From the NCBI RefSeq assembly GCF_002910905.1, contig NZ_NEUE01000252.1, positions 1 to 64,000 of the forward strand: a stretch of 64,000 nt of DNA, in the 5' to 3' direction. The notes beneath the pieces were generated by a model. It had not been told where the DNA came from. It searched no databases and saw nothing but the letters and a program-made list of their open reading frames with translations. The first letter of the stretch is position 1. Each line of letters begins with the position of its first letter. Below are positions 1 through 7,576 of this stretch, piece after piece. Source of the DNA: Streptomyces sp. SM11 (lineage in GTDB: Bacteria; Actinomycetota; Actinomycetes; Streptomycetales; Streptomycetaceae). A program made the translations under genes and the position numbers.

Positions 1-2
1 AG

Positions 3-986
3 CAGCCCATGGCGATCCCCTACGGGATCTACGACATTGCCAACAACAGCGGATGGGTCAACGTCGGCACCGACCACGACACCGCCCAGTTCGCGGTGGA
101 GTCCATCCGACGCTGGTGGCAGCACCGCGGACGGGCGGACCACCCGAATGCCACCCGGCTCCTGATCACCGCCGACTCCGGCGGCTCCAACGACCCCCGC
201 CGCTGGACCTGGAAGAGCAACCTTGCCACCTTCGCACGAGAGAGCGGCCTGGAGATCACGGTCTGTCACCTACCGCCGGGGACTTCGAAGTGGAACAAGA
301 TAGAACACCGGATGTTCTGTCACATCACCGCGAACTGGCGGGGGCGGCCCCTGACCAGCTACCAAGTCGTCCTCGAGACCATCGCCGCCACAACCACCAG
401 GACCGGCCTGACCATCGGGGCCGAACTGGACACAGGCAGCTACGACCTCGGCATCAGCGTCACACCCGCCGAGTTCCACGCCCTTCCGATCACACCCAAC
501 GCCTTCCACGGTGACTGGAACTACACGCTGTCTCCCGTTCCACCGCGAGCGCCAGACGCGCCGGCAACGACACACCGGACCGACCCGGCCCTGACCGCGA
601 TGCTCACCGACCCGGCCCTGACCGGCATGTCACGAACCGCCTTCGAGCATCTGGTGGCGGTCTCGGAGCCTTTCTGGGACGCCTTGGCCGAGGCAGCATT
701 CCAGCGACGCTTCCACCGCCCGCGCAGCTACCGCCACCCACAGACCAGCAGCGTGGACCACACCCACCGCCTCCTGGCAGCCATCCTGCGCCGCCGCAGA
801 GCGGTGACCATGACGTTCCTGGCGCAACTACTGGGCGTCAACCGCACCAACCTGTCCATCCAGTACCAGGACGCGAAACGGCTCCTGGACATGCACCGGA
901 TCCTCGTCACGCCGATACCCGGATCGCCCGCCCGCACATTGGAACAGCTACACGCCCGAACAACCCCCGCGGAAACCCGTGACTGA
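3..986 (+). CDS. ISAzo13-family transposase, 5'-partial
   Basis: The reading frame is already open at the left window edge, so the true start lies outside. The first two thirds carry DDE-transposase features typical of the ISAzo13 (Rhodopirellula-type) family: a D-S-G-G-S-N motif, where the Asp fits a catalytic residue, and K-W-N-K-I-E-H-R, where the Glu fits the last catalytic acid, then the family-typical block ending near F-H-G-D-W-N-Y. The remaining 150 residues form a helical, probably DNA-binding tail also seen in other actinomycete members. The gene ends at a normal TGA about 20 bp before an unrelated IS701 fragment, so it was probably inserted into that element. Family assignment is by motif recognition. 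Whether the element is mobile cannot be judged without its 5' end and terminal repeats. Confidence 0.85.
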   Translation, partial: QPMAIPYGIYDIANNSGWVNVGTDHDTAQFAVESIRRWWQHRGRADHPNATRLLITADSGGSNDPRRWTWKSNLATFARESGLEITVCHLPPGTSKWNKIEHRMFCHITANWRGRPLTSYQVVLETIAATTTRTGLTIGAELDTGSYDLGISVTPAEFHALPITPNAFHGDWNYTLSPVPPRAPDAPATTHRTDPALTAMLTDPALTGMSRTAFEHLVAVSEPFWDALAEAAFQRRFHRPRSYRHPQTSSVDHTHRLLAAILRRRRAVTMTFLAQLLGVNRTNLSIQYQDAKRLLDMHRILVTPIPGSPARTLEQLHARTTPAETRD

Positions 987-1003
987 CAGTTATTGAAATA
1001 CGG

Positions 1004-1986
1004 GCCCCCGGCCGGACCGAGAACTGCCAGATCGGCGTCTTCGCCGCCTACGCCTCCGTCCGGGGCAGGGCCCTGGTCGACCGCGAGCTCTACCTCCCGA
1101 AGTCCTGGACCGGAGACCGGGAACGCTGCCGCACCGCAAGGGTCCCCGACGAGCGGGAGTTCGCCACCAAGGGCGAACTGGCCCGGCACATGGTGCTGCG
1201 GGCCCTCGCCTCACCGCTGCCCATCGACTGGGTCACCGCGGATTCCGCCTACGGTCAGGACAGCCGATTCCGCCGGCTGCTGGAACAGTCGGGCGTCGGC
1301 TACGTGCTGGCCGTCCCCAAGTCCCAATTCTCCGTGGGTTGTTCACGGATCGAGGGTCTGTTCGCGCACGCCCCGGACGAAGCGTGGGAGAAGATCTCAT
1401 GCGGCGACGGCGCGAAAGGGCCACGCGTCTACCACTGGGCAGCGGTGCGGCTGCCGGCCGTCGCCGAGTTCGACTGTCAGGGAGAGGCCCCTCATCGGAT
1501 GCGGTGGGCACTGGCCCGGCGCAGCATCAGCAAGCCCGACGAGATTGCCTACTACCTCGCCTACACGCCCCTTCAAGTCACCGTCCAGGAGCTGGTGCGG
1601 GGCGCGGGGGCACGCTGGGCGATCGAGGAGTGCTTCCAGGCCGCGAAGAACGAGTGCGGCCTGGACCAGTACGAGGTCCGCCGCTACGTGGGCTGGTATC
1701 GGCACATCACTTTGGCCATGCTCGCGCATGCCTTCCTGGCCGCCACGGCACACCGGCCCAGGGAAGAGGGGGCGAAACAGGTGGGACAGCCTGGGCCATC
1801 GAGCTCACAGTGGCGGAGGTACGGCGACTCCTGGCAGCTTGTCGCGCCCAGCCCCCGCACCTGAGCGGACACCGAGGACGACACCACGCGCTGAGCTGGT
1901 CGAACTGGCGCCGCCGACGCCAAGCAGTCGCCCGCCGCTGTCACTACCAGCGGCGTTGTCGAACGATCGAGGGACGGTCTCCCTGA
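1004..1986 (+). pseudogene. IS701-family transposase remnant, 5'-truncated and frameshifted
   Basis: From about 1010 the frame reads T-E-N-C-Q-I-G-V-F-A-A-Y and continues through L-P-I-D-W-V-T-A-D-S-A-Y-G (a catalytic Asp region) and W-A-I-E-E-C-F-Q-A-A-K, which contains the last acidic residue. These are signature blocks of actinomycete IS701 transposases. Roughly the first 150 residues of the family are missing, because the frame begins right where the ISAzo13-type element ends. Near 1790 the frame shifts by one base: the C-terminal block E-L-T-V-A-E-V-R-R-L-L and W-R-R-R-R continues in another frame to a TGA at 1984-1986. An open stretch starting at GTG/ATG near 1190 is only the middle of this relic. 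It is clearly non-functional. Confidence 0.85.
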
Positions 1987-2101
1987 GACCGCCCCCGCAC
2001 GACCGGAGGCCCGCTACACTCCCGCCACCCGGCGAAAGACCAGTTCAGACAGCAAACTCCTGCTGGAGTACTAATTCATCGACGGCCCCAGTCCCCTTGT
2101 C

Positions 2102-2659
2102 TCAATAGCTGTGGGTTCCCGTTTCTCGCGGCTGGCGCCGGGTGGACCTCGCCCGGTTGCCGCAGCCGAGGGAGCACCACGCCTGGTCACGTCGCCTGGC
2201 CAGGAAGAACATGCCGCAACTGGGGGCGTGGCAGCGCCGCACCCGCTGACGGTCTGGACCCGCGGCCAGGACGAGCGTCTCGCGGGCGACGACGGCGTCG
2301 GCGCCGCCGCCCTGTTCCTGCTGTGCGAGCAGGCCGTCGCTGGTCATCCGGAAGACGACGGGGGCGGACGAGGCGAGTTCGTTCAGGCGGCTCCGCAGGC
2401 TGTCGGTGAGCGGCCGCTGTTCGGCTGTCGCGTCCAGCGCGTCGCGGACCAACCCGCGCAGCTTCTCCAGTTCCTCCAAGGGGAGGGCGGCCAATCCTCG
2501 GTCGGCGGCGCAGGCGCGCCACCGCCTGGTGAGTTCCCGATCGGCGAGGAAGTCGACGTCGCCGCGCCCCAGGCCTGCGCCGACGACAACGGTGTTGGCC
2601 AGGTCGAGGACCGGGTCCTCGCCGATCCACGGCATTTCCTGCAGGTCCCGGATGGTCAT
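2102..2659 (-). CDS. CGNR zinc-finger transcriptional regulator (ABATE domain)
   Basis: The protein of about 185 residues has the two-part layout of the CGNR family. An N-terminal helical ABATE-type sensor domain starts with D-P-V-L-D-L-A-N-T, and a C-terminal treble-clef zinc finger carries C-H-A-P-S-C-G-M-F-F then W-C-S-L-G-C-G-N-R-A-R. The Cys residues are the metal ligands and the CGNR box gives the family name. The ATG at 2659 is preferred (M-T-I-R-D-L); a TTG start nine bases upstream is possible, and a GGGAGG lies unusually close. It is divergent from the monooxygenase-like gene at 2764, with a 28-bp perfect palindrome between them, so it probably regulates that gene and itself. The effector ligand cannot be read from sequence. 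Confidence 0.88.
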   Translation of the reverse strand: MTIRDLQEMPWIGEDPVLDLANTVVVGAGLGRGDVDFLADRELTRRWRACAADRGLAALPLEELEKLRGLVRDALDATAEQRPLTDSLRSRLNELASSAPVVFRMTSDGLLAQQEQGGGADAVVARETLVLAAGPDRQRVRRCHAPSCGMFFLARRRDQAWCSLGCGNRARSTRRQPRETGTHSY

Positions 2660-2708
2660 GCCTCCCAATCTACTGGATTCAGGTCGGCGAACCCGTGATA
2701 GCTTCAGA

Positions 2709-2736
2709 TCACGGATTTAATCTGCCAAATCCGTGA
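2709..2736. promoter_or_regulatory. 28-bp palindromic operator of the CGNR regulator
   Basis: TCACGGATTT and AAATCCGTGA form a perfect 10-bp inverted repeat with an 8-bp spacer, between the divergent starts at 2659 and 2764. A further half-site (ACCCGTGA, 2691-2698) lies closer to the regulator. Placement and symmetry fit a dimeric repressor/activator site; binding by the CGNR protein is inferred. Confidence 0.7.
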
Positions 2737-2763
2737 GTCACGTTTTCGACGAAGGGTGATGCC

Positions 2764-3056
2764 ATGAGTACGACCATCGAGTACGTCAGGTTCGACACCG
2801 ACGACCCCGCCGCCCTCACCGCCCACCGGGAGCAGCTCGTCGACCTGCTCAGGGAGAACTACGGCGACGGCTTCCAGGGTGCCCACCTCGCCCGGTTCGA
2901 CGACGGCACCGTCCTGGACTTCATCATCTGGTCGTCCGCCGACGTCGCCGAGCGCGCGGCCAAGGAGATGCCGACCGCCCCCGGGCACAGGGCTTCTTCA
3001 GCCGGATCGGCACGGTGCATGAGATGCGGCACGCTCAGGTACTGCACACCGCGTAG
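2764..3056 (+). pseudogene. Antibiotic-biosynthesis-monooxygenase-like (dimeric alpha/beta barrel) protein, frameshifted
   Basis: The first 75 residues (M-S-T-T-I-E-Y-V-R-F, then D-G-T-V-L-D-F-I-I-W and A-A-K-E-M-P-T) look like a small ferredoxin-like barrel protein of the ABM type, which often oxidises quinone or polyketide substrates. After about 2983 the frame given by the sequence turns into Arg/Cys-rich nonsense. The neighbouring frame reads G-F-F-S-R-I-G-T-V-H-E-M-R-H-A-Q-V-L-H and stops at TAG 3054-3056, the expected end of such a protein. A one-base deletion in the CCCCCGGG run at 2976-2984 explains this. Without correction an aberrant product would run to 3078. The ATG has GAAGGG upstream. 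It could be a real lesion or a homopolymer sequencing error. It is divergent from and probably controlled by the CGNR regulator. Confidence 0.72.
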
Positions 3057-3082
3057 CCCCCGAGATCAAGGAGAATGACGCT

Positions 3083-4168
3083 GTGCCCTCGGCAGACGAA
3101 CTACTCAGCGCGGACACCGTCGCCGACCTCGCCCGATGCCTTGCGCGAGCCGGTGACGGGATCACGGCGCATGAGACCCGGGGGTGCGGCGCCCTCCTGG
3201 ACGGGCTGAGCTTCACCGAGCGTGTCGCGCTGATCAGAGATGCCGTCCTGGCTGATATTCCCGCCGACTACCCGGCCTTCGCGAACGTGTTGCGCACCGC
3301 ACTGCGGGACAGCGATTTCACCGGATGGATGATCTTCCCGGTCACCGAGGCCGTCGCCGTACGGGGCCTGGACGCCTTCGAGCCGGCGCTCGCCCTGCTT
3401 GCAGAACTCACCCCGCGTCTGACCGCGGAGATCGCCGTCCGACCGTTCCTCCGTGCCGACCTGGAACGCGCGCTGCGGGTCATGACGCCGTGGACCGCCC
3501 ATCCCGACCTCCATGTCCGCCGACTGGCCAGTGAGGGCACGCGGCCAAGACTGCCCTGGGCGCCCCAGCTTCCGGATCTGATCGCGGATCCGACACCCGC
3601 ACTGCCCCTGCTCGACGCGCTGTACCGGGATGACTCCGAGTACGTCCGCAGATCCGTGGCCAACCACCTCAACGACATCAGCCGTGACCACCCCGACATC
3701 GCCGCCGGTGTCGCGGCGCGCTGGCTGAGCGACCCGGCACCGACGACAACCCGGTTGGTACGGCACGGCCTGCGGACCTTGATCAAGTCCGGCCACGCCG
3801 GGGCCCTTACGCTGCTCGGCCACTCCCCGGACAGTCCCGTCGCTGTCGAGGGCCCGCACGTCCACGCCTCAGAGATCCAGGTCGGCGACTATCTGCTGTT
3901 CGACTACTCGGTGACCAACACTCACGATCAGACCGCTCACCTCGTCATCGACTACGTCGTCCACCATATGAAAGCCAACGGGACCCGCACTCCCAAGGTC
4001 TTCAAACTCGCCACACGGTCCCTGACTCCCGGCCAGACGTGGCGCGCGACACGCAGACACTCCTTCAAGCCGATCAGCACGCGGCGCTACCACCCGGGTG
4101 TCCATCTGGTGCAGCTCCAGGTCAACGGCCGATCCCATGGGGAAGCCTCGTTCACGCTGCACTGCTGA
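3083..4168 (+). CDS. DNA alkylation repair glycosylase, AlkC-like with C-terminal Ig-like domain
   Basis: The 361-residue protein starts at GTG behind AAGGAG (3068-3073). Residues 1-250 form alpha-helical HEAT-like repeats of the AlkC/AlkD DNA glycosylase superfamily, for example the runs around H-P-D-L-H-V-R-R-L-A-S-E-G-T-R-P-R-L-P-W and S-E-Y-V-R-R-S-V-A-N-H-L-N-D-I-S. The W-I-T/S-E-type surface, with S-E-G-T-R-P-R-L-P-W at about 150, matches AlkC more than AlkD. Residues 255-361 form a beta-rich domain (V-G-D-Y-L-L-F-D-Y-S-V-T-N to the end), like the Ig-like domain of AlkC-beta proteins. The family excises N3- and N7-alkylated bases without base flipping. The role here in base-excision repair of methylated DNA is inferred. 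It begins 27 bp after the frameshifted barrel gene and may be co-transcribed with it. Confidence 0.85.
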   Translation: MPSADELLSADTVADLARCLARAGDGITAHETRGCGALLDGLSFTERVALIRDAVLADIPADYPAFANVLRTALRDSDFTGWMIFPVTEAVAVRGLDAFEPALALLAELTPRLTAEIAVRPFLRADLERALRVMTPWTAHPDLHVRRLASEGTRPRLPWAPQLPDLIADPTPALPLLDALYRDDSEYVRRSVANHLNDISRDHPDIAAGVAARWLSDPAPTTTRLVRHGLRTLIKSGHAGALTLLGHSPDSPVAVEGPHVHASEIQVGDYLLFDYSVTNTHDQTAHLVIDYVVHHMKANGTRTPKVFKLATRSLTPGQTWRATRRHSFKPISTRRYHPGVHLVQLQVNGRSHGEASFTLHC

Positions 4169-4327
4169 GGGCAACCGCCTCGCATCCCGCTTCGGTGGCG
4201 TATCCGCCATCGCGCCGCCACCCCAATGGGGCTTCCGCCACCAGAAACGGGAACCTGCATCCGCGCAGCTACCCCTTGGAATCCATCATCTAGCGAACCC
4301 CAGACGACGGGGAATGATCTATTTTCA

Positions 4328-4350
4328 TTGCCTATACAGCTTATATCAGC
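4328..4350. promoter_or_regulatory. AT-rich MarR-site-like motif upstream of membrane gene
   Basis: TTGCCTATACAGCTTATATC stands out in GC-rich DNA and is followed by ATAGGTGCC, an imperfect inverted copy of the first half. Nearly the same string (TTGCCTATACAAATATATAG) occurs at 56798, ahead of a MarR gene. It lies 55-75 bp ahead of the gene at 4405 and may be promoter or operator; the function is inferred. Confidence 0.4.
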
Positions 4351-4404
4351 ATAGGTGCCACGCGGCGTTCCTGCTGTGCTCGCTCATGGTTCTGGGAGCT
4401 CGCT

Positions 4405-5095
4405 ATGACGGCATGGTTTGCCAAGCACGTGGTCGACACCGGGCGGTTGCGGCTGTTCTGCTTCTTCACGGCGTTCATCGGGGCGTTCCTGTTCATCAGG
4501 TTCAGCGTGCGCATGATCCGGGCGGAGGTTTCCTGGTGGCCCGGCAACGTCACGCGCGGTGGGACGCACATCCATCACGCTGTCTTCGGTGTGGTGTTCG
4601 GAGTCGGTGCTGCCCTCGTCCTGGACGATTTCGCTCTGCTGCTCGATCTGAAGGACGTCTACTGGTCCGAACGCGGGCGGCTGTCTGTGGATGCCGTGTT
4701 CCTCGCCGTCGCGCTCACCGGTCTCGCTCTGACCGGTATCAAGCCACTGGGCCTTGACCGTGCCCTCGCTCCCAGGGATGCCAGTACCGGTCTGGTCGCG
4801 TGGATCGTCACCGCCACCATTCTGGTCAATCTCGCCCTGGTGGTGCTGGCGCTGGCCAAGGGCAAGACATGGAGTGGGCTCATCGGACTGTTCCTGCCCG
4901 GCCTGGCTCTCGTCGGCGCGGTCCGTCTCGCCCGCCCCCGTTCGCCCTGGGCCCGCGCTCGTCACGACGAGGGGCCGTGGAAGCTGCGAGGCCGAGGTGC
5001 GTGAGGAGCGGGTCCGCAAGCCGCTGGTGCGGGCGAAAGTCGCGTTTCAGGAGTTCTTGGCCGGGCGCTTCGGGTCGGGGCCTGAGGGCCCATGA
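4405..5095 (+). pseudogene. Integral membrane protein, internally shortened and frameshifted at the C-terminus
   Basis: The ATG start gives a protein with several hydrophobic segments (residues 15-35, 60-75, 95-110, 130-150, 160-175). It belongs to a conserved actinobacterial membrane family recognised by W-W-P-G-N-V-T, G-T-H-I-H-H-A-V-F-G and L-D-D-F-A-L-L-L-D-L-K-D-V-Y-W. In relatives about 25-30 residues with a further membrane segment usually separate the H-I-H-H and L-D-D-F-A blocks; here they are nearly adjacent, suggesting an in-frame deletion. The frame ends at 5004, but a shift near 4985 would extend it into R-K-P-L-V-R-A-K-V-A-F-Q-E-F-L-A-G-R-F, the usual tail, ending TGA 5093-5095. 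The function of the family is unknown to me. The two lesions suggest decay. Confidence 0.6.
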
Positions 5096-5194
5096 GCATC
5101 GCGGAGCAACAGGCGGCCCCCACCGGGCCGACTCTGCATCGCAGACCGCGATTCGCTGGGCAGTTGAGCGAACGGCGTGTGCGATCTTGAGAGC

Positions 5195-5914
5195 ATGGCG
5201 CATGAGGAAGCCGGGAGCGACGGGCACGGCAAAGGACTTCCGCTGGCCATCGGTGCGGTCCTGTTCCTTGTACTGCGGCTGTTCGCCGTCTCCGACTACG
5301 ACTGGTACACCGCGTTCGCCGTGCTGCACACCGTCGATGTCGACGACAGCATCGCCGTGGTCATGGGCACCCTGATGGCCGACCCGATCGCCGCGGCCGT
5401 CTATCTCGCCCTGCTCACCCCGCTTGCTGTCCTCTGGCTGCCGCTGAGCGCGCCAAGGCACCGACGACGCACCGAGGAGGAGGCAGCGCGGCAGCCCCCG
5501 CGCCCCTCGCTGGGAAGCGGGCTCCTTCTCCTGCTCGGCGCCCTGGTGCCGCTCGCCGCGTATGTCTGGTCCTTCCGCGCCTGGTGGGTCCTGGCGACCA
5601 CGGTCGCCCTCGGCGCGCTGCTCCTCGCGCTCGACCGCGCGTCGAAGGCCGGCAGCCGGCTGCGGCAACTGGCTCAGTGGACAGGCCGCCACCTCGGAAG
5701 GCTGATCCTGGCCGGATGGCTCCTCGCGGCGGCCACCGTCAACACCCCCTGGGTCCCCCTGGAACGCGTCGACCTGCACGATGAACCCCCCTTGCGCGGT
5801 TACGTCCTGCAGGCGGAACCCGGCTTCCTCAAGTTCCTCACCGAGAACCAGCGCGAGTTCCGCATCCTCACCGACCAGAACGTCGCCTCCAGGGAAGAAA
5901 TTCAAGGGGACTGA
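5195..5914 (+). CDS. Hypothetical multi-pass membrane protein
   Basis: About 239 residues from the ATG at 5195 (a GTG 18 bases upstream is possible; neither has a strong ribosome site). Hydrophobic stretches at about residues 17-32, 55-85, 115-160 and 175-190 predict at least four membrane helices, separated by a short basic loop (A-P-R-H-R-R-R-T-E-E-E). The C-terminal 50 residues (from V-P-L-E-R-V-D-L-H-D-E) are polar and probably extracytoplasmic. I do not recognise a family or catalytic motif. It follows the decayed membrane gene by about 100 bp on the same strand. Confidence 0.65.
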   Translation: MAHEEAGSDGHGKGLPLAIGAVLFLVLRLFAVSDYDWYTAFAVLHTVDVDDSIAVVMGTLMADPIAAAVYLALLTPLAVLWLPLSAPRHRRRTEEEAARQPPRPSLGSGLLLLLGALVPLAAYVWSFRAWWVLATTVALGALLLALDRASKAGSRLRQLAQWTGRHLGRLILAGWLLAAATVNTPWVPLERVDLHDEPPLRGYVLQAEPGFLKFLTENQREFRILTDQNVASREEIQGD

Positions 5915-6021
5915 TGGTGCGGAGTGGGTCCTTCCGTGCGGTTCGCTGCCACTCGATGCTGTGATGTCGGGGCATCGCTGCCGGTCAGATACTCGAGGTT
6001 CGCTTGGGCTGCGGCATGGAC

Positions 6022-6093
6022 ATGCGCAAGCCGTACCCAAGCGATCTCGCCGATGAGCAGCGGGAGTTCATCGAACCCGTGATCACAGCGGTC
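6022..6093 (+). pseudogene. IS5-type transposase N-terminal relic
   Basis: The stretch starting at ATG 6022 reads M-R-K-P-Y-P-S-D-L-A-D-E-Q and on to F-I-E-P-V-I-T-A. This is the standard first ~24 residues of IS5-family transposases common in Streptomyces, and it then loses similarity. No further transposase sequence follows before the secreted-protein gene at 6325. It is a dead insertion-sequence scar. Confidence 0.65.
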
Positions 6094-6324
6094 ACACTCG
6101 TACCGGGCTGGATGATCGTTTCAGCGGGTGACTTCTTACCGCCGCATGGGTGAGTGGGCAGTGATTCCGGTTCCGCTGTCCCTGGCATGAGGACTACAAA
6201 CCCCTGTGCGGCCCTGGCTCGGGGCTGTCATTCACCGTCAGATTCCGTGAGCCGCTCCCGTACCCGCTCCCTGGGACGGGGCTGCGGCATGCGCTCTGTC
6301 CTTCGATGCCAGGAACGGTTCACC

Positions 6325-7203
6325 ATGAAGATCACAACTCCTTGGCGATTGTTCGCCACGGCCGCAATCGCACTCGCCACCGTGGCGGGCGTCACGACGC
6401 CGGGGCAGGCGGAACCCGCCACACCCGCGCAGGGGACCGCCCCTACGGCTGCGGCCCTTCCCGGCTATCAGGTGATCCACGGCGGGCCGGCCACCGTGGA
6501 CAACTTCGCTCGGATGTATATGGCCTGCCCGTCGGGCAAGGTCGTCGTGGGCGGCGGTGGCGAGGCCCAGGGTGCCGACGGTGTACTCGTCGGCAGCTTC
6601 CCCAGCTACGTCGGCGGCACCTACCGGTGGAACATCGTGGCACGGCAGGAGGACCAGAGCCAGGTGACCGTGACCGGGCACATCATCTGCGTCGACAGCA
6701 CCGCCCTGCCCGGCTACCAACTCGTCAACCTGCCCAACGCCAATATGTCCAACGGGAGCTCACGCGAGGTCTCCTGCCCGTCGGGGAAGGTAGTGGTGGG
6801 CGGCGGAGCGGAGGCCCGAGGAACCAGCGCGACACTCCGCTTCAGCATCCCCATCCCCGCCAAGAAGGTCCCGTACTACTCATGGACGGCGAGCGGTCGG
6901 TCGCTCTCCGAGGACACGGTCGGCATCACTGTCGACGCGATCTGTGCGGACCCCTTGGCCGGGTACGAGATCATCGAATCGCCCGTGACGGAAACCCCCA
7001 ACCCCACCCGGCTCACCGTGACCTGCCCCCAAGGGAAGGCCATCCTCGGCGGAGGCCCCGGCGGCTACAACACCGCCATCGTCAGCGCCAGCCGTCCCGA
7101 ATTCATCGACTCCGCCCACGGCTATCGCTGGGCAACGTCCGTCCGCGAGCCCTCCCGCTCGACCGCCATCAGCAGTGCCAGCGCGATCTGCGCGAACACC
7201 TGA
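6325..7203 (+). CDS. Secreted three-repeat protein of unknown function
   Basis: From the ATG at 6325 (AGGAA nine bases upstream) the 292-residue product begins with a typical Sec signal peptide: M-K-I-T-T-P-W-R, a hydrophobic run, then A-X-A-type cleavage near P-G-Q-A-E. The mature part has three repeats of about 80 residues, each opening G-Y-(Q/E)-(V/L/I)-I/V and containing C-P-(S/Q)-G-K-(V/A)-(V/I)-(V/L)-G-G-G and later a second Cys (I-I-C-V-D, A-I-C-A-D, A-I-C-A-N). This gives one probable disulfide per repeat. Such Gly-rich C-P-X-G-K-X-X-X-G-G-G modules occur in exported actinomycete proteins without a known role. A longer in-frame extension to 6154 lacks a plausible signal sequence and is rejected. 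Confidence 0.8.
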   Translation: MKITTPWRLFATAAIALATVAGVTTPGQAEPATPAQGTAPTAAALPGYQVIHGGPATVDNFARMYMACPSGKVVVGGGGEAQGADGVLVGSFPSYVGGTYRWNIVARQEDQSQVTVTGHIICVDSTALPGYQLVNLPNANMSNGSSREVSCPSGKVVVGGGAEARGTSATLRFSIPIPAKKVPYYSWTASGRSLSEDTVGITVDAICADPLAGYEIIESPVTETPNPTRLTVTCPQGKAILGGGPGGYNTAIVSASRPEFIDSAHGYRWATSVREPSRSTAISSASAICANT

Positions 7204-7576
7204 CCCTGCTCGTCCCCGCCTCCGGACACGCCGGGATTCGGGGCGTCCGGGGGCAGGCCGCAGTACCTCCCTGATACCACCATCCGGGCCATATACGGGG
7301 TGCGCCTGGCTCCGAGCGGGCGGTACGTGCCCTTCCATCCGGCTTGCCATCGCTCAGTGACGTGACATTGAGTCATCGCCGCTGCTCAGGCGTTCAGGGT
7401 TCACCTTCCCTGACCTCAACCACGAAACAGACAAGAGCTCACGTTCCGCACTCTCTACCCCTGGTCTCGGGCCGGCATCGCACACAAGCCCTCGGCTCAG
7501 CAGTTCCGGGCGGTGGCACCCACCGGGCTGGTGATGTCCGGGAAGAGGCCCACCGGTTGTACCGCTCGCCCCCGCC
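7204..7576. other. Intergenic region between convergent genes
   Basis: 373 bp separate the secreted protein from the convergent DUF89 gene. I see no supported gene. All short frames lack family resemblance and good ribosome sites, and no strong stem-loop with a T-run was found. Confidence 0.5.

Noticed and set aside
1-1000. Telomere or terminal inverted repeat of a linear replicon
   Set aside because: No palindromic telomere structure; transposase coding begins at the first base.
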